Assembly (NCBI GenBank): GCA_025331435.1 | Contig: JAIWNI010000068.1 | Location: 62,001 to 126,000, forward strand | Direction of reading: 5' to 3' | Length of the DNA: 64,000 bases | Source: Choanephora cucurbitarum | Taxonomy: Eukaryota; Mucoromycota; Mucoromycetes; Mucorales; Choanephoraceae | In this document: one piece after another, positions 19,204 to 30,138 of the stretch | Position numbering within the stretch: the stretch's first letter is position 1 | How the letters are laid out: each line of letters starts with the position of its first letter | Made by a program: the position numbers and the translations under genes | Notes under the pieces: model-generated | Told to the model about the DNA's origin: nothing | Databases searched by the model: none | Seen by the model: only the letters and a program-made list of their open reading frames with translations

Positions 19204-22065
19204 TTAGTAGCCTAGGCGACTGAGGAAGTCAGCATTACTATTGGATTTGCCAGGACGATATTTCACTTCGAAATCATATTCGCTTAATATGGCTTGCCAT
19301 CTTGCAATTATACCAACTGGTTGTGGGGCGTTCAAGAGGCCTTTGATGCTCGAGTGATCTGTGTAAATAGTAGTACGACTGCCTAATAGGTATGGGCGTA
19401 ATTGGGAAACTGCCCAGCAGACCGCGAGACACTCGAGTTTGCTAACTCCATAATTGACTTCACCTCCTTTTAGACCTCGGCTCAGGTATAAGATCACATG
19501 TTCCTTGCCATCGTCGCCCATTTGTGCTAAAACGGCACCTAATCCTTGATAAGAGGCATCCGTCATCAAGATGAATGGCTTGGAGAAGTCAGGACGAATG
19601 AGAACAGGAGGTGTAGTTAGCACTTGTTTAAGTTTTTCAAAGGCTTCGGTTGCTTTTTCATTCCATTCGTTGTTGGATCCTGGTTTAGTTTTTGTAAGAT
19701 CATGTAATGGTCTAGCAATAGCAGCGAATTTAGGTACAAATTTTCTATAATATGAGGCTAGTGCCACAAAGCTTTTGACTTGTGTAACTGTCGTAGGGCG
19801 AGGAAAGTTTTTGATTTTTTCAATCTTCTTTGGATCAGCCTTGATACCTTCTTTAGTAACAACATGGCCTAGGAATTCCAGACTTTCTTTAAAAAAATTA
19901 CATTTATCAATGTTGAGGACTAGTTTGGCCCTTGCTGTGCATTTAAACACACTTTCAAGATCACGCAAGTGTTGTTCTGGGGTCTTGGAGAAAACATTCA
20001 AATCATCGAGATATGCAACAACGCACTTGTTTAACAGAGCTTGATAACAAGTGTCGATCAATCGCTGAAAGGTAGAAGGAGAATTTGTAAGACCCATAGG
20101 CATCATTTTGTACGAGAAGGTACCGAATTTAGTTACAAACGCAGTCTTATCAATTGAGTCATCATCCATTGGTATCTGATGAAAAGCATTTTTCATGTCT
20201 AAGGCCGAAAATACTTGTCCATCGTTCACTGCTTCGAGCATTTCATCGACACGTGGTATAGGATAACAATCTTTTCTAGTCTTAGCGTTCAACGCTCGAT
20301 AATCAACAACTAAACGGTAATCACCGGTTTTCTTCTTAATCAAAATAATAGGAGCAGCGTATGGGGATGACGATGGTTGTATGATACCTAAGGTGCAGTA
20401 TTTCTCTAGTTCGGCTTTCAGATGCTTGCTTTCTTCTGGAGAAATACGATAGGGTCGAGTGCGTAGTGGTACTTCGTCAGTGGTGATGATGTGATGTTTT
20501 AAGATGTTCGTTTTTCCCATTTTGGTCCCATCCCAATCGAAAATATCTTGATATTTGGAGATCAAGTCGAGGAATTTCTGTTTGAATTGAACATTTATCT
20601 CTCCATGATGAATTTTTGACAGTTGATCATCACTAAGAGGTACATGTGGGTTTGTAGGGCCATCTTGCTCATTCAAAAAGGAAAAGAAATCAGCATTAAC
20701 TTCATAGCTGGTAGTTCCCACATGGTCTACATCTTCAATATACGCGAGAGAGGTTTTTTCCAGTAACGTAATGGGTTCATCAGAGATATTTATGATTTGA
20801 CTTCGGTATTTATAATCTTTATGATGGATTAATGATTGTTCCAAATGTAAATATTGTTCAAATGTAGAATTTATTTCGACTAAGCGATGAGTTTTGGAGG
20901 CTTTTAAGTTCAATGATAAGGGTAGGGAGGAACGAGCAGGTATGATGACCGGAGGGCCGTCAGTTATCATGATTTCGTTTTCTTGTACTTTGAACCGATT
21001 ATCTCCTTTGGATGTGAAGCAGTAAAAATCATTTTGTAGTTGGTTTTCAGTATTGTTGGTTTTTGGTATGGGTTCTTCTTGACTATCGTCGTCACCTTCT
21101 TCTGATTCTTCAGCACTACTTTCTTCTGCATCGTCTGTGTCTTCTGTATCACTGTCTTCTTCATTTAAAGGTTCTCTAACTTCTTCATATACTGGTTGTA
21201 AGTATGGTAAAATGTTATTGAGACTAACAACTCTTGATTCAGTTTCATTGGGCTTGTAGAAGTGTACGTCAACAACTGCTTCTTGTTTTTTGTAGGTTAA
21301 CTTCATCTGGGACAAATTGTAGGACAAGACAGCTTTTGATCTGATCAACCAGTTATTACCTATGACCAAATCATAGGGAACAGAAGGGAGTACTTCCACC
21401 GTTATTGGAATAATGACTTTACCGACAGCAATAGGTACATCGTATATAACTCCTAAGGAAGCATAACTAGTATTGTTTCCCAAGGTGAACGAAGTGTGTG
21501 AAGGGGCATCAATTTCAAATCCAAGAGTCCTTGCGAGTTTTTCTGACATAATAGTTCTAGACGCTCCGCAATCAATAAGGGACGTAATTACAACATTATT
21601 GATGGTCAAATTGCAATAAGCACCCGTAGTAGAATCTTCATCACCATAATACATCAGAGATTGATTGATTGGTTGTTGGGAGACAATAAAATGAGCAATT
21701 TTTCTTAGACTTTGGTTGAATAGTTGTTGAAGACCAGGAACAAGTACAAACAATTGTTCAAAAGATATATCTGCTTGACGAGGTAGGATATCTTTAAGTA
21801 TGTCATAGTTGGAATTGTCTATTCTTTGTTTAGTGGTTATCCTGTGAGCTTTTTCTTTGGTGAGTGGTTTATCTGGTTCCGGAGTTTCCATATGGACATC
21901 TGTGGTAGATATCTTAGGAGCATTTTGGTTTTTCTTTAGAGTTATAGTGATTTTCTCTTGTTTTTCAGGTTTTTCAAGTTTTTCAAGTTTTTCAGGTTTT
22001 TCAGGTTTTTCAGGTTTTTCATAGGGTTTGGCTTTAGAGGGTTTTGAGATTTTGTTCTTAACCAT
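19204..22065 (-). CDS. Protease-reverse transcriptase-RNase H polyprotein, unit 2
   Basis: From the first ATG the ORF gives 953 residues; by -1 frameshifting from Gag it would begin 23 codons earlier at 22134. Order: KPEK repeats (about 16-38), retropepsin with active site DCG at 165-167 (Cys in place of the usual Ser/Thr), an acidic linker near 295-330, reverse transcriptase with YLDD at 685-688, and RNase H with D836, E878, D903 and D946. There is no integrase after RNase H; the protein ends FLSRLGY and is followed by four stop codons. This protein would mature Gag, copy the RNA and remove the RNA template. Confidence 0.93.
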   Translation of the reverse strand: MVKNKISKPSKAKPYEKPEKPEKPEKLEKLEKPEKQEKITITLKKNQNAPKISTTDVHMETPEPDKPLTKEKAHRITTKQRIDNSNYDILKDILPRQADISFEQLFVLVPGLQQLFNQSLRKIAHFIVSQQPINQSLMYYGDEDSTTGAYCNLTINNVVITSLIDCGASRTIMSEKLARTLGFEIDAPSHTSFTLGNNTSYASLGVIYDVPIAVGKVIIPITVEVLPSVPYDLVIGNNWLIRSKAVLSYNLSQMKLTYKKQEAVVDVHFYKPNETESRVVSLNNILPYLQPVYEEVREPLNEEDSDTEDTDDAEESSAEESEEGDDDSQEEPIPKTNNTENQLQNDFYCFTSKGDNRFKVQENEIMITDGPPVIIPARSSLPLSLNLKASKTHRLVEINSTFEQYLHLEQSLIHHKDYKYRSQIINISDEPITLLEKTSLAYIEDVDHVGTTSYEVNADFFSFLNEQDGPTNPHVPLSDDQLSKIHHGEINVQFKQKFLDLISKYQDIFDWDGTKMGKTNILKHHIITTDEVPLRTRPYRISPEESKHLKAELEKYCTLGIIQPSSSPYAAPIILIKKKTGDYRLVVDYRALNAKTRKDCYPIPRVDEMLEAVNDGQVFSALDMKNAFHQIPMDDDSIDKTAFVTKFGTFSYKMMPMGLTNSPSTFQRLIDTCYQALLNKCVVAYLDDLNVFSKTPEQHLRDLESVFKCTARAKLVLNIDKCNFFKESLEFLGHVVTKEGIKADPKKIEKIKNFPRPTTVTQVKSFVALASYYRKFVPKFAAIARPLHDLTKTKPGSNNEWNEKATEAFEKLKQVLTTPPVLIRPDFSKPFILMTDASYQGLGAVLAQMGDDGKEHVILYLSRGLKGGEVNYGVSKLECLAVCWAVSQLRPYLLGSRTTIYTDHSSIKGLLNAPQPVGIIARWQAILSEYDFEVKYRPGKSNSNADFLSRLGY

Positions 22066-22130
22066 CGGAAGTAATGGATCATCAGGGTTTTTAGATGGAG
22101 GTGGTAAATGCCTAATATCATTTACCCCTT

Positions 22131-23222
22131 CTAGTTTTTTGACTGATTGGCATTCTCAGTATTAACTTGTTGTTGTCCATACTGTTGCAGATTATGGTTA
22201 TTGACATTATTGACTCGGTTGTTAGGTGGAACTTGACGATTGTTATAATTATTAGGATATTGATTATTATGATAATTGTTGTGGTAAGTATTGTTCCTAT
22301 TATCAGACGAGCGATATTGATTTTGTGCATCATTTGTTGAACGATAATTATTGTAGTATCCATTATTATAATTGTTATTCATAGGTCGATTTGCGTTCAT
22401 GTTGGTGAAATTGGGTTGATTAGCATATGAATTGTTTTGACGTGGATTGTGTTCATAACCGTTAGTTCGGTTGTTGCGATAATTATAATTGTTGTTGTTG
22501 TAGTTGTTAGATCGATAACCTTGATTGCTTCTTTTGAGTTCCTCTTTGATTTTTTTGTCAAAGACATCTTCCATCATCCATTTAAGTTCTTGAATGTTAA
22601 ATGACGCATTTCGAGGTATAGGTTTTTCAGCATCGATTTCTGGTTTGGGTTTATTAATTCGCCAGTAACCATTAGCTAGTTTCTTGAAATCTTCGTGTGA
22701 TTCAGCTCCAAGTTTAAGACAGTGGTCTCTTATTCTAGGCAACAATCCATGTCGAAAGCGACTGTAAATGGTATATTTGTCTGTGATTTGTGCAATATTG
22801 GCAGCTTCTTGTAGACGATCCAAGTAAGCACGAGGTGATTCATCATCGTATTGGTATAAGTTCTCGAAATCTTCTCGGTATTTTTGTTGTACTTTATCAT
22901 TATGGTAATATTTTTCCATAGCAAGCAACAAGGCGTCAAAAGTAATGCTAGGATTTTCAGAGACCTTTTTGTCAAACTCTCTTCGAGCGCTACCCTTTAA
23001 ATAACATTTAAGAGTCTTGATTCTTTTTTCACCGTCAATTATATCATAGTAATCAATTAGATCAAGAAGGGCAGTTTTGAAGGCAGGAAAGTTATCCTCT
23101 TCAGATCCTCGAAAGGGATAAATTTCTATTGGAGGTTCAGATACTAAGGATGGTCTAGGTACAGCCAACACAGTATGTTCCGTAAATGCGGATGATCGTC
23201 TTCTGAATGGATCTTGAGTCAT
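22131..23222 (-). CDS. Gag of Ty3/gypsy retrotransposon, unit 2
   Basis: Identical to unit 1 Gag: a capsid-like domain followed by an Asn/Tyr/Arg-rich tail without zinc knuckle. It ends on the A_AAA_AAC TAG frameshift junction. Confidence 0.88.
   Translation of the reverse strand: MTQDPFRRRSSAFTEHTVLAVPRPSLVSEPPIEIYPFRGSEEDNFPAFKTALLDLIDYYDIIDGEKRIKTLKCYLKGSARREFDKKVSENPSITFDALLLAMEKYYHNDKVQQKYREDFENLYQYDDESPRAYLDRLQEAANIAQITDKYTIYSRFRHGLLPRIRDHCLKLGAESHEDFKKLANGYWRINKPKPEIDAEKPIPRNASFNIQELKWMMEDVFDKKIKEELKRSNQGYRSNNYNNNNYNYRNNRTNGYEHNPRQNNSYANQPNFTNMNANRPMNNNYNNGYYNNYRSTNDAQNQYRSSDNRNNTYHNNYHNNQYPNNYNNRQVPPNNRVNNVNNHNLQQYGQQQVNTENANQSKN
22134..22140 (-). promoter_or_regulatory. -1 ribosomal frameshift site, unit 2
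   Basis: Sense-strand A_AAA_AAC in the Gag frame touching the stop codon, joining Gag to the intact pol ORF of this unit. Confidence 0.8.
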
Positions 23223-23235
23223 TTGTCTTTATTCC

Positions 23236-23252
23236 CCCTGTAATGAGCACCA
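23236..23252 (-). other. Primer binding site, unit 2
   Basis: Same 17-nt TGG-initiated site two bases after the 5' LTR as in unit 1. Confidence 0.65.
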
Positions 23253-23254
23253 AA

Positions 23255-24014
23255 TGTAACGTTGTTGTACGAGAGAAGGGGTTTTAAAAGGAATAAATAT
23301 AGTTTTCTTTAGAGAATATATGAATATGTTAATCTTAACGACTTGGTTATTCAGATACAAGTAATAACTATGATAGTCTTTAGTAGTAGACTTGTTTAGT
23401 TTTATGAGGAAAAGTAAGAGAAAGGTAAAAAGAACAGTTCTATCCTATTGGACTTGGTTATTCAGGAACTATGGTAGTCTTAGAAGCAGACTTGTTTAGT
23501 TGTTAGTAATATAAATGGTGAAGAGAACTGATTAATCCCAAAGGACTTGGTAGTTCAATAAACTATGGTAGTCTTATATGGCAGACTTGTTTAGTTTGTT
23601 AGTAATATAAAAGGTGAAGAGAACTGATTAATCCTAAAGGACTTGGTAGTTCAATAAACTATGGTAGTCTTATATGGCAGACTTGTTTAGTTTGGGTAAG
23701 GAAAAGTGAAATCGAATATGTTAATCTGATAGACTTGTTTATTCGAAGGTTAACTATGGTAGTCTTATATGGTAGACTTGTTTAGTTTAACGTGTAGTAA
23801 CTGAAGAAAATACAAAGAAAAGAAAAATACAAAGAAAATTTAAAGAAAGAAAAGTATAAAGAAAAATAAAGTCTCGAAGGACAAAAAGATCCGTATGGGA
23901 TAAATTAGGTAGAAAAAGAATAGATGAGAACAAAGCTGATTTTTATTGAGAGAGAAAATAAAGAGATATTTATAAAAAAGAAAAAATAGCCAGTCACCCA
24001 GAGAAGGTGTTACA
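23255..24014 (-). repeat. LTR 3 (5' LTR of unit 2, 3' LTR of unit 3)
   Basis: The same 760-bp LTR with TGTAAC/GTTACA ends and five internal modules, shared by adjacent units. Confidence 0.95.
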
Positions 24015-24017
24015 TAT

Positions 24018-24028
24018 CCTCCCTCCCC
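24018..24028 (-). other. Polypurine tract, unit 3
   Basis: The same sense-strand GGGGAGGGAGG adjoining LTR 3. Confidence 0.8.
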
Positions 24029-24044
24029 AGAAAAGTAGGACCTC

Positions 24045-24509
24045 CTACTTTGACTTGATAGTCATAGTCTTGGAAAAGAGTTTCTTGTATTCAGTGGTAA
24101 CTTCCTTGAGAATGTATTTGTAAAGATGTTTGTTGGTGAAAAGAGGTTCATATGTCTTTTTGAATTGAGTTATAAATACAAAAGATGCCACCTTTTCGTG
24201 GAATTGATTTGCGATGAATTTTCTTATGATTTTTCTTCGGTATTGAGTAAGTGATCTGATGGCAATATCAGCTTTCTCCAAGGAGTTCACCATCTGTTCA
24301 TTTTTGTTGGGATTTTGTTTTCGAATAATATCAGGGATCAGAGCTAACATTAAATGGGGATTGGTTTTGTTATGGTCTTGAGACAGTATTTCAAGAAGAT
24401 CTAGTTCGTTTTGCGGATCACAATAATTCATAGTGGGTTTGAGTTGGGATGAATAGTTGGGGGTTGTAAGCAATATTTGGTGTTTTATATATCTTGAGTT
24501 TATTGCCAT
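24045..24509 (-). CDS. Extra retrotransposon ORF, unit 3 (unknown function)
   Basis: Identical 154-codon ORF overlapping the integrase 3' end. No recognised domain. Confidence 0.6.
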   Translation of the reverse strand: MAINSRYIKHQILLTTPNYSSQLKPTMNYCDPQNELDLLEILSQDHNKTNPHLMLALIPDIIRKQNPNKNEQMVNSLEKADIAIRSLTQYRRKIIRKFIANQFHEKVASFVFITQFKKTYEPLFTNKHLYKYILKEVTTEYKKLFSKTMTIKSK

Positions 24510-25725
24510 GAACTCTATTTTCGTGTTGCAGTTTGGGATTGAGCGATTTTAAGGCGTATGTTCTATTATCATATGTTTGGGTTATTACGTAGGGACCTTG
24601 ATATTTATCATCAATGGTGGCAACGGGCGTAACTTCGGCTCTACTTGACAGTTTGAGTACTAGATCACCAGTCTTGAAGGGCGGTTTGTGTTCTTTTCCT
24701 AGGTCTAGAATTCGTTTTTCTATGTATCGCCTTTGTCTTTCTTGTGCTTTTTGAATGTTAAGTGTTGCACGATTTCTAATCTGTACTAACTTTGCTTGCA
24801 TTTCTTCAAAAACAATGCGATCATCATCGTGTACTGGGCGATGGTGGGGTGTAAGATTATTTTGTATCGGCATGTTTGGGTGGTAACCGTAAAGAAGTTG
24901 GAATGGAGAATACTTGGTAGTGTCTTGTTTAGCGGTGTTATATGAATATCTTACGCTTGATAAGTATAGGTGCCAATCATTTTTTTCTTCTTCAGGTATT
25001 GTATGTAAGCATGTTCCAAGCGTGCGATTGAACCTCTCTACTAAGCCATTGGTTTGTGGGTGATATACAGTAGAAAAATAGTGTTTGATGTGAAAACTTT
25101 GACACATGAGAGCAATATGGTGACTTTGAAAAGGAGATCCATTGTCTGTAATGATGATTTTTGGAACAGAATGCCTGGTGATGATATTCTCCACAAAAAA
25201 GTTGAAAATGTCAATAGAAGTAGTAGTTTGTAAGGCTTGACATTCTACCCATTTTGAGAAATAATCAATAGCTACGATAATGTAAGCATGGCCGGCTCTT
25301 GACATTGGCATATACTTAATGTCCATGGCAATTTGTTGAAAAGGTTGTATAGGTACTTGGACCGGATGCAGTTGTTCATGCAAGGCTTCCTTGCCTTTGG
25401 CTTGACACCTTGGGCAAGTAGATACCCACAAGCGTACATCATCTTTCATCTTCGGCCAATAATAGTGTTGTTTTATTTTGTTCAGCGTGTTTTGAAAAGC
25501 AAGATGTCCTCCTAATGGATGTGAATGATACATATGAAAGGCTTCTTTGGCTTGAGAGTTTGTCAATAAACGTTGATGAGTATTTTTCTTGTATATAAGT
25601 TCTTGATTTTGATAGTATAGAGGTATTTGTTTCTTGAGATTGGCTTCTTCTTGATCGGATAGCCCGGTTGGGTATTCCAAGGTTTGTAGATAATATTGCA
25701 ATTGTTGATACAACAATGGTTCCAT
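24418..25725 (-). CDS. Ty3/gypsy integrase as separate ORF, unit 3
   Basis: Identical to the other two integrases, with intact HHCC and DD35E residues and its own start codon. Confidence 0.93.
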   Translation of the reverse strand: MEPLLYQQLQYYLQTLEYPTGLSDQEEANLKKQIPLYYQNQELIYKKNTHQRLLTNSQAKEAFHMYHSHPLGGHLAFQNTLNKIKQHYYWPKMKDDVRLWVSTCPRCQAKGKEALHEQLHPVQVPIQPFQQIAMDIKYMPMSRAGHAYIIVAIDYFSKWVECQALQTTTSIDIFNFFVENIITRHSVPKIIITDNGSPFQSHHIALMCQSFHIKHYFSTVYHPQTNGLVERFNRTLGTCLHTIPEEEKNDWHLYLSSVRYSYNTAKQDTTKYSPFQLLYGYHPNMPIQNNLTPHHRPVHDDDRIVFEEMQAKLVQIRNRATLNIQKAQERQRRYIEKRILDLGKEHKPPFKTGDLVLKLSSRAEVTPVATIDDKYQGPYVITQTYDNRTYALKSLNPKLQHENRVHGNKLKIYKTPNIAYNPQLFIPTQTHYELL

Positions 25726-26087
25726 GATGATGTAATATAATAGGTGTAATTATTTATATGTGTATAAATAAACAAAGAGAGGAGGCGCAATATCAGCAGA
25801 TGAAAGGTGTAAAGATAAAAATAAAAAAAAATAAAAGTAAAATGATATGAGAAGAAAAGAGAACAGAAAGAAAAAGAAGAGAAATATAACAAGGTAATAA
25901 ATACAAAAGAAAATAAGAAAGGGATGTTGTAGAATAAAAGAAAAGAGGAGAGAGAAAGGAAAAAAAGAATAATCTAGTTTCTTGACAATTTCGGTCAACG
26001 TGTAGTTTATAGACGTTCACGGTCTGATCTTAGTTTATAGACTTTTGCGGTCTATTATTAGTTTATAGACATTACGGTCTATTATTA
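25726..26087 (-). promoter_or_regulatory. RNase H-integrase spacer, unit 3
   Basis: Same hairpins and CT-rich leader as units 1 and 2. Two A-run lengths differ but compensate in total length. Confidence 0.5.
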
Positions 26088-28949
26088 TTAGTAGCCTAGG
26101 CGACTGAGGAAGTCAGCATTACTATTGGATTTGCCAGGACGATATTTCACTTCGAAATCATATTCGCTTAATATGGCTTGCCATCTTGCAATTATACCAA
26201 CTGGTTGTGGGGCGTTCAAGAGGCCTTTGATGCTCGAGTGATCTGTGTAAATAGTAGTACGACTGCCTAATAGGTATGGGCGTAATTGGGAAACTGCCCA
26301 GCAGACCGCGAGACACTCGAGTTTGCTAACTCCATAATTGACTTCACCTCCTTTTAGACCTCGGCTCAGGTATAAGATCACATGTTCCTTGCCATCGTCG
26401 CCCATTTGTGCTAAAACGGCACCTAATCCTTGATAAGAGGCATCCGTCATCAAGATGAATGGCTTGGAGAAGTCAGGACGAATGAGAACAGGAGGTGTAG
26501 TTAGCACTTGTTTAAGTTTTTCAAAGGCTTCGGTTGCTTTTTCATTCCATTCGTTGTTGGATCCTGGTTTAGTTTTTGTAAGATCATGTAATGGTCTAGC
26601 AATAGCAGCGAATTTAGGTACAAATTTTCTATAATATGAGGCTAGTGCCACAAAGCTTTTGACTTGTGTAACTGTCGTAGGGCGAGGAAAGTTTTTGATT
26701 TTTTCAATCTTCTTTGGATCAGCCTTGATACCTTCTTTAGTAACAACATGGCCTAGGAATTCCAGACTTTCTTTAAAAAAATTACATTTATCAATGTTGA
26801 GGACTAGTTTGGCCCTTGCTGTGCATTTAAACACACTTTCAAGATCACGCAAGTGTTGTTCTGGGGTCTTGGAGAAAACATTCAAATCATCGAGATATGC
26901 AACAACGCACTTGTTTAACAGAGCTTGATAACAAGTGTCGATCAATCGCTGAAAGGTAGAAGGAGAATTTGTAAGACCCATAGGCATCATTTTGTACGAG
27001 AAGGTACCGAATTTAGTTACAAACGCAGTCTTATCAATTGAGTCATCATCCATTGGTATCTGATGAAAAGCATTTTTCATGTCTAAGGCCGAAAATACTT
27101 GTCCATCGTTCACTGCTTCGAGCATTTCATCGACACGTGGTATAGGATAACAATCTTTTCTAGTCTTAGCGTTCAACGCTCGATAATCAACAACTAAACG
27201 GTAATCACCGGTTTTCTTCTTAATCAAAATAATAGGAGCAGCGTATGGGGATGACGATGGTTGTATGATACCTAAGGTGCAGTATTTCTCTAGTTCGGCT
27301 TTCAGATGCTTGCTTTCTTCTGGAGAAATACGATAGGGTCGAGTGCGTAGTGGTACTTCGTCAGTGGTGATGATGTGATGTTTTAAGATGTTCGTTTTTC
27401 CCATTTTGGTCCCATCCCAATCGAAAATATCTTGATATTTGGAGATCAAGTCGAGGAATTTCTGTTTGAATTGAACATTTATCTCTCCATGATGAATTTT
27501 TGACAGTTGATCATCACTAAGAGGTACATGTGGGTTTGTAGGGCCATCTTGCTCATTCAAAAAGGAAAAGAAATCAGCATTAACTTCATAGCTGGTAGTT
27601 CCCACATGGTCTACATCTTCAATATACGCGAGAGAGGTTTTTTCCAGTAACGTAATGGGTTCATCAGAGATATTTATGATTTGACTTCGGTATTTATAAT
27701 CTTTATGATGGATTAATGATTGTTCCAAATGTAAATATTGTTCAAATGTAGAATTTATTTCGACTAAGCGATGAGTTTTGGAGGCTTTTAAGTTCAATGA
27801 TAAGGGTAGGGAGGAACGAGCAGGTATGATGACCGGAGGGCCGTCAGTTATCATGATTTCGTTTTCTTGTACTTTGAACCGATTATCTCCTTTGGATGTG
27901 AAGCAGTAAAAATCATTTTGTAGTTGGTTTTCAGTATTGTTGGTTTTTGGTATGGGTTCTTCTTGACTATCGTCGTCACCTTCTTCTGATTCTTCAGCAC
28001 TACTTTCTTCTGCATCGTCTGTGTCTTCTGTATCACTGTCTTCTTCATTTAAAGGTTCTCTAACTTCTTCATATACTGGTTGTAAGTATGGTAAAATGTT
28101 ATTGAGACTAACAACTCTTGATTCAGTTTCATTGGGCTTGTAGAAGTGTACGTCAACAACTGCTTCTTGTTTTTTGTAGGTTAACTTCATCTGGGACAAA
28201 TTGTAGGACAAGACAGCTTTTGATCTGATCAACCAGTTATTACCTATGACCAAATCATAGGGAACAGAAGGGAGTACTTCCACCGTTATTGGAATAATGA
28301 CTTTACCGACAGCAATAGGTACATCGTATATAACTCCTAAGGAAGCATAACTAGTATTGTTTCCCAAGGTGAACGAAGTGTGTGAAGGGGCATCAATTTC
28401 AAATCCAAGAGTCCTTGCGAGTTTTTCTGACATAATAGTTCTAGACGCTCCGCAATCAATAAGGGACGTAATTACAACATTATTGATGGTCAAATTGCAA
28501 TAAGCACCCGTAGTAGAATCTTCATCACCATAATACATCAGAGATTGATTGATTGGTTGTTGGGAGACAATAAAATGAGCAATTTTTCTTAGACTTTGGT
28601 TGAATAGTTGTTGAAGACCAGGAACAAGTACAAACAATTGTTCAAAAGATATATCTGCTTGACGAGGTAGGATATCTTTAAGTATGTCATAGTTGGAATT
28701 GTCTATTCTTTGTTTAGTGGTTATCCTGTGAGCTTTTTCTTTGGTGAGTGGTTTATCTGGTTCCGGAGTTTCCATATGGACATCTGTGGTAGATATCTTA
28801 GGAGCATTTTGGTTTTTCTTTAGAGTTATAGTGATTTTCTCTTGTTTTTCAGGTTTTTCAAGTTTTTCAAGTTTTTCAGGTTTTTCAGGTTTTTCAGGTT
28901 TTTCATAGGGTTTGGCTTTAGAGGGTTTTGAGATTTTGTTCTTAACCAT
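26088..28949 (-). CDS. Protease-reverse transcriptase-RNase H polyprotein, unit 3
   Basis: Identical in sequence to the unit 2 protein (953 residues from the first ATG), with intact DCG protease site, YLDD reverse transcriptase motif and RNase H acidic residues. It is entered by -1 frameshifting from Gag. Confidence 0.93.
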   Translation of the reverse strand: MVKNKISKPSKAKPYEKPEKPEKPEKLEKLEKPEKQEKITITLKKNQNAPKISTTDVHMETPEPDKPLTKEKAHRITTKQRIDNSNYDILKDILPRQADISFEQLFVLVPGLQQLFNQSLRKIAHFIVSQQPINQSLMYYGDEDSTTGAYCNLTINNVVITSLIDCGASRTIMSEKLARTLGFEIDAPSHTSFTLGNNTSYASLGVIYDVPIAVGKVIIPITVEVLPSVPYDLVIGNNWLIRSKAVLSYNLSQMKLTYKKQEAVVDVHFYKPNETESRVVSLNNILPYLQPVYEEVREPLNEEDSDTEDTDDAEESSAEESEEGDDDSQEEPIPKTNNTENQLQNDFYCFTSKGDNRFKVQENEIMITDGPPVIIPARSSLPLSLNLKASKTHRLVEINSTFEQYLHLEQSLIHHKDYKYRSQIINISDEPITLLEKTSLAYIEDVDHVGTTSYEVNADFFSFLNEQDGPTNPHVPLSDDQLSKIHHGEINVQFKQKFLDLISKYQDIFDWDGTKMGKTNILKHHIITTDEVPLRTRPYRISPEESKHLKAELEKYCTLGIIQPSSSPYAAPIILIKKKTGDYRLVVDYRALNAKTRKDCYPIPRVDEMLEAVNDGQVFSALDMKNAFHQIPMDDDSIDKTAFVTKFGTFSYKMMPMGLTNSPSTFQRLIDTCYQALLNKCVVAYLDDLNVFSKTPEQHLRDLESVFKCTARAKLVLNIDKCNFFKESLEFLGHVVTKEGIKADPKKIEKIKNFPRPTTVTQVKSFVALASYYRKFVPKFAAIARPLHDLTKTKPGSNNEWNEKATEAFEKLKQVLTTPPVLIRPDFSKPFILMTDASYQGLGAVLAQMGDDGKEHVILYLSRGLKGGEVNYGVSKLECLAVCWAVSQLRPYLLGSRTTIYTDHSSIKGLLNAPQPVGIIARWQAILSEYDFEVKYRPGKSNSNADFLSRLGY

Positions 28950-29014
28950 CGGAAGTAATGGATCATCAGGGTTTTTAGATGGAGGTGGTAAATGCCTAAT
29001 ATCATTTACCCCTT

Positions 29015-30106
29015 CTAGTTTTTTGACTGATTGGCATTCTCAGTATTAACTTGTTGTTGTCCATACTGTTGCAGATTATGGTTATTGACATTATTGACTC
29101 GGTTGTTAGGTGGAACTTGACGATTGTTATAATTATTAGGATATTGATTATTATGATAATTGTTGTGGTAAGTATTGTTCCTATTATCAGACGAGCGATA
29201 TTGATTTTGTGCATCATTTGTTGAACGATAATTATTGTAGTATCCATTATTATAATTGTTATTCATAGGTCGATTTGCGTTCATGTTGGTGAAATTGGGT
29301 TGATTAGCATATGAATTGTTTTGACGTGGATTGTGTTCATAACCGTTAGTTCGGTTGTTGCGATAATTATAATTGTTGTTGTTGTAGTTGTTAGATCGAT
29401 AACCTTGATTGCTTCTTTTGAGTTCCTCTTTGATTTTTTTGTCAAAGACATCTTCCATCATCCATTTAAGTTCTTGAATGTTAAATGACGCATTTCGAGG
29501 TATAGGTTTTTCAGCATCGATTTCTGGTTTGGGTTTATTAATTCGCCAGTAACCATTAGCTAGTTTCTTGAAATCTTCGTGTGATTCAGCTCCAAGTTTA
29601 AGACAGTGGTCTCTTATTCTAGGCAACAATCCATGTCGAAAGCGACTGTAAATGGTATATTTGTCTGTGATTTGTGCAATATTGGCAGCTTCTTGTAGAC
29701 GATCCAAGTAAGCACGAGGTGATTCATCATCGTATTGGTATAAGTTCTCGAAATCTTCTCGGTATTTTTGTTGTACTTTATCATTATGGTAATATTTTTC
29801 CATAGCAAGCAACAAGGCGTCAAAAGTAATGCTAGGATTTTCAGAGACCTTTTTGTCAAACTCTCTTCGAGCGCTACCCTTTAAATAACATTTAAGAGTC
29901 TTGATTCTTTTTTCACCGTCAATTATATCATAGTAATCAATTAGATCAAGAAGGGCAGTTTTGAAGGCAGGAAAGTTATCCTCTTCAGATCCTCGAAAGG
30001 GATAAATTTCTATTGGAGGTTCAGATACTAAGGATGGTCTAGGTACAGCCAACACAGTATGTTCCGTAAATGCGGATGATCGTCTTCTGAATGGATCTTG
30101 AGTCAT
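29015..30106 (-). CDS. Gag of Ty3/gypsy retrotransposon, unit 3
   Basis: Identical to the other Gag copies. It lies directly behind the outermost 5' LTR, so it is the first ORF on a full-length transcript from the right end of the array. Confidence 0.88.
   Translation of the reverse strand: MTQDPFRRRSSAFTEHTVLAVPRPSLVSEPPIEIYPFRGSEEDNFPAFKTALLDLIDYYDIIDGEKRIKTLKCYLKGSARREFDKKVSENPSITFDALLLAMEKYYHNDKVQQKYREDFENLYQYDDESPRAYLDRLQEAANIAQITDKYTIYSRFRHGLLPRIRDHCLKLGAESHEDFKKLANGYWRINKPKPEIDAEKPIPRNASFNIQELKWMMEDVFDKKIKEELKRSNQGYRSNNYNNNNYNYRNNRTNGYEHNPRQNNSYANQPNFTNMNANRPMNNNYNNGYYNNYRSTNDAQNQYRSSDNRNNTYHNNYHNNQYPNNYNNRQVPPNNRVNNVNNHNLQQYGQQQVNTENANQSKN
29018..29024 (-). promoter_or_regulatory. 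-1 ribosomal frameshift site, unit 3
   Basis: The same A_AAA_AAC heptamer abutting the Gag stop codon. Confidence 0.8.
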
Positions 30107-30119
30107 TTGTCTTTATTCC

Positions 30120-30136
30120 CCCTGTAATGAGCACCA
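30120..30136 (-). other. Primer binding site, unit 3
   Basis: The same TGG-initiated primer site two bases from the 5' LTR. Confidence 0.65.
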
Positions 30137-30138
30137 AA

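Larger units (their letters stand above)
16371..24014 (-). mobile_element. Retrotransposon unit 2 (intact)
   Basis: All ORFs are open, both LTRs are full length, and PBS, PPT and frameshift site are present. This is the reference copy for the element and looks capable of autonomous activity. Confidence 0.93.
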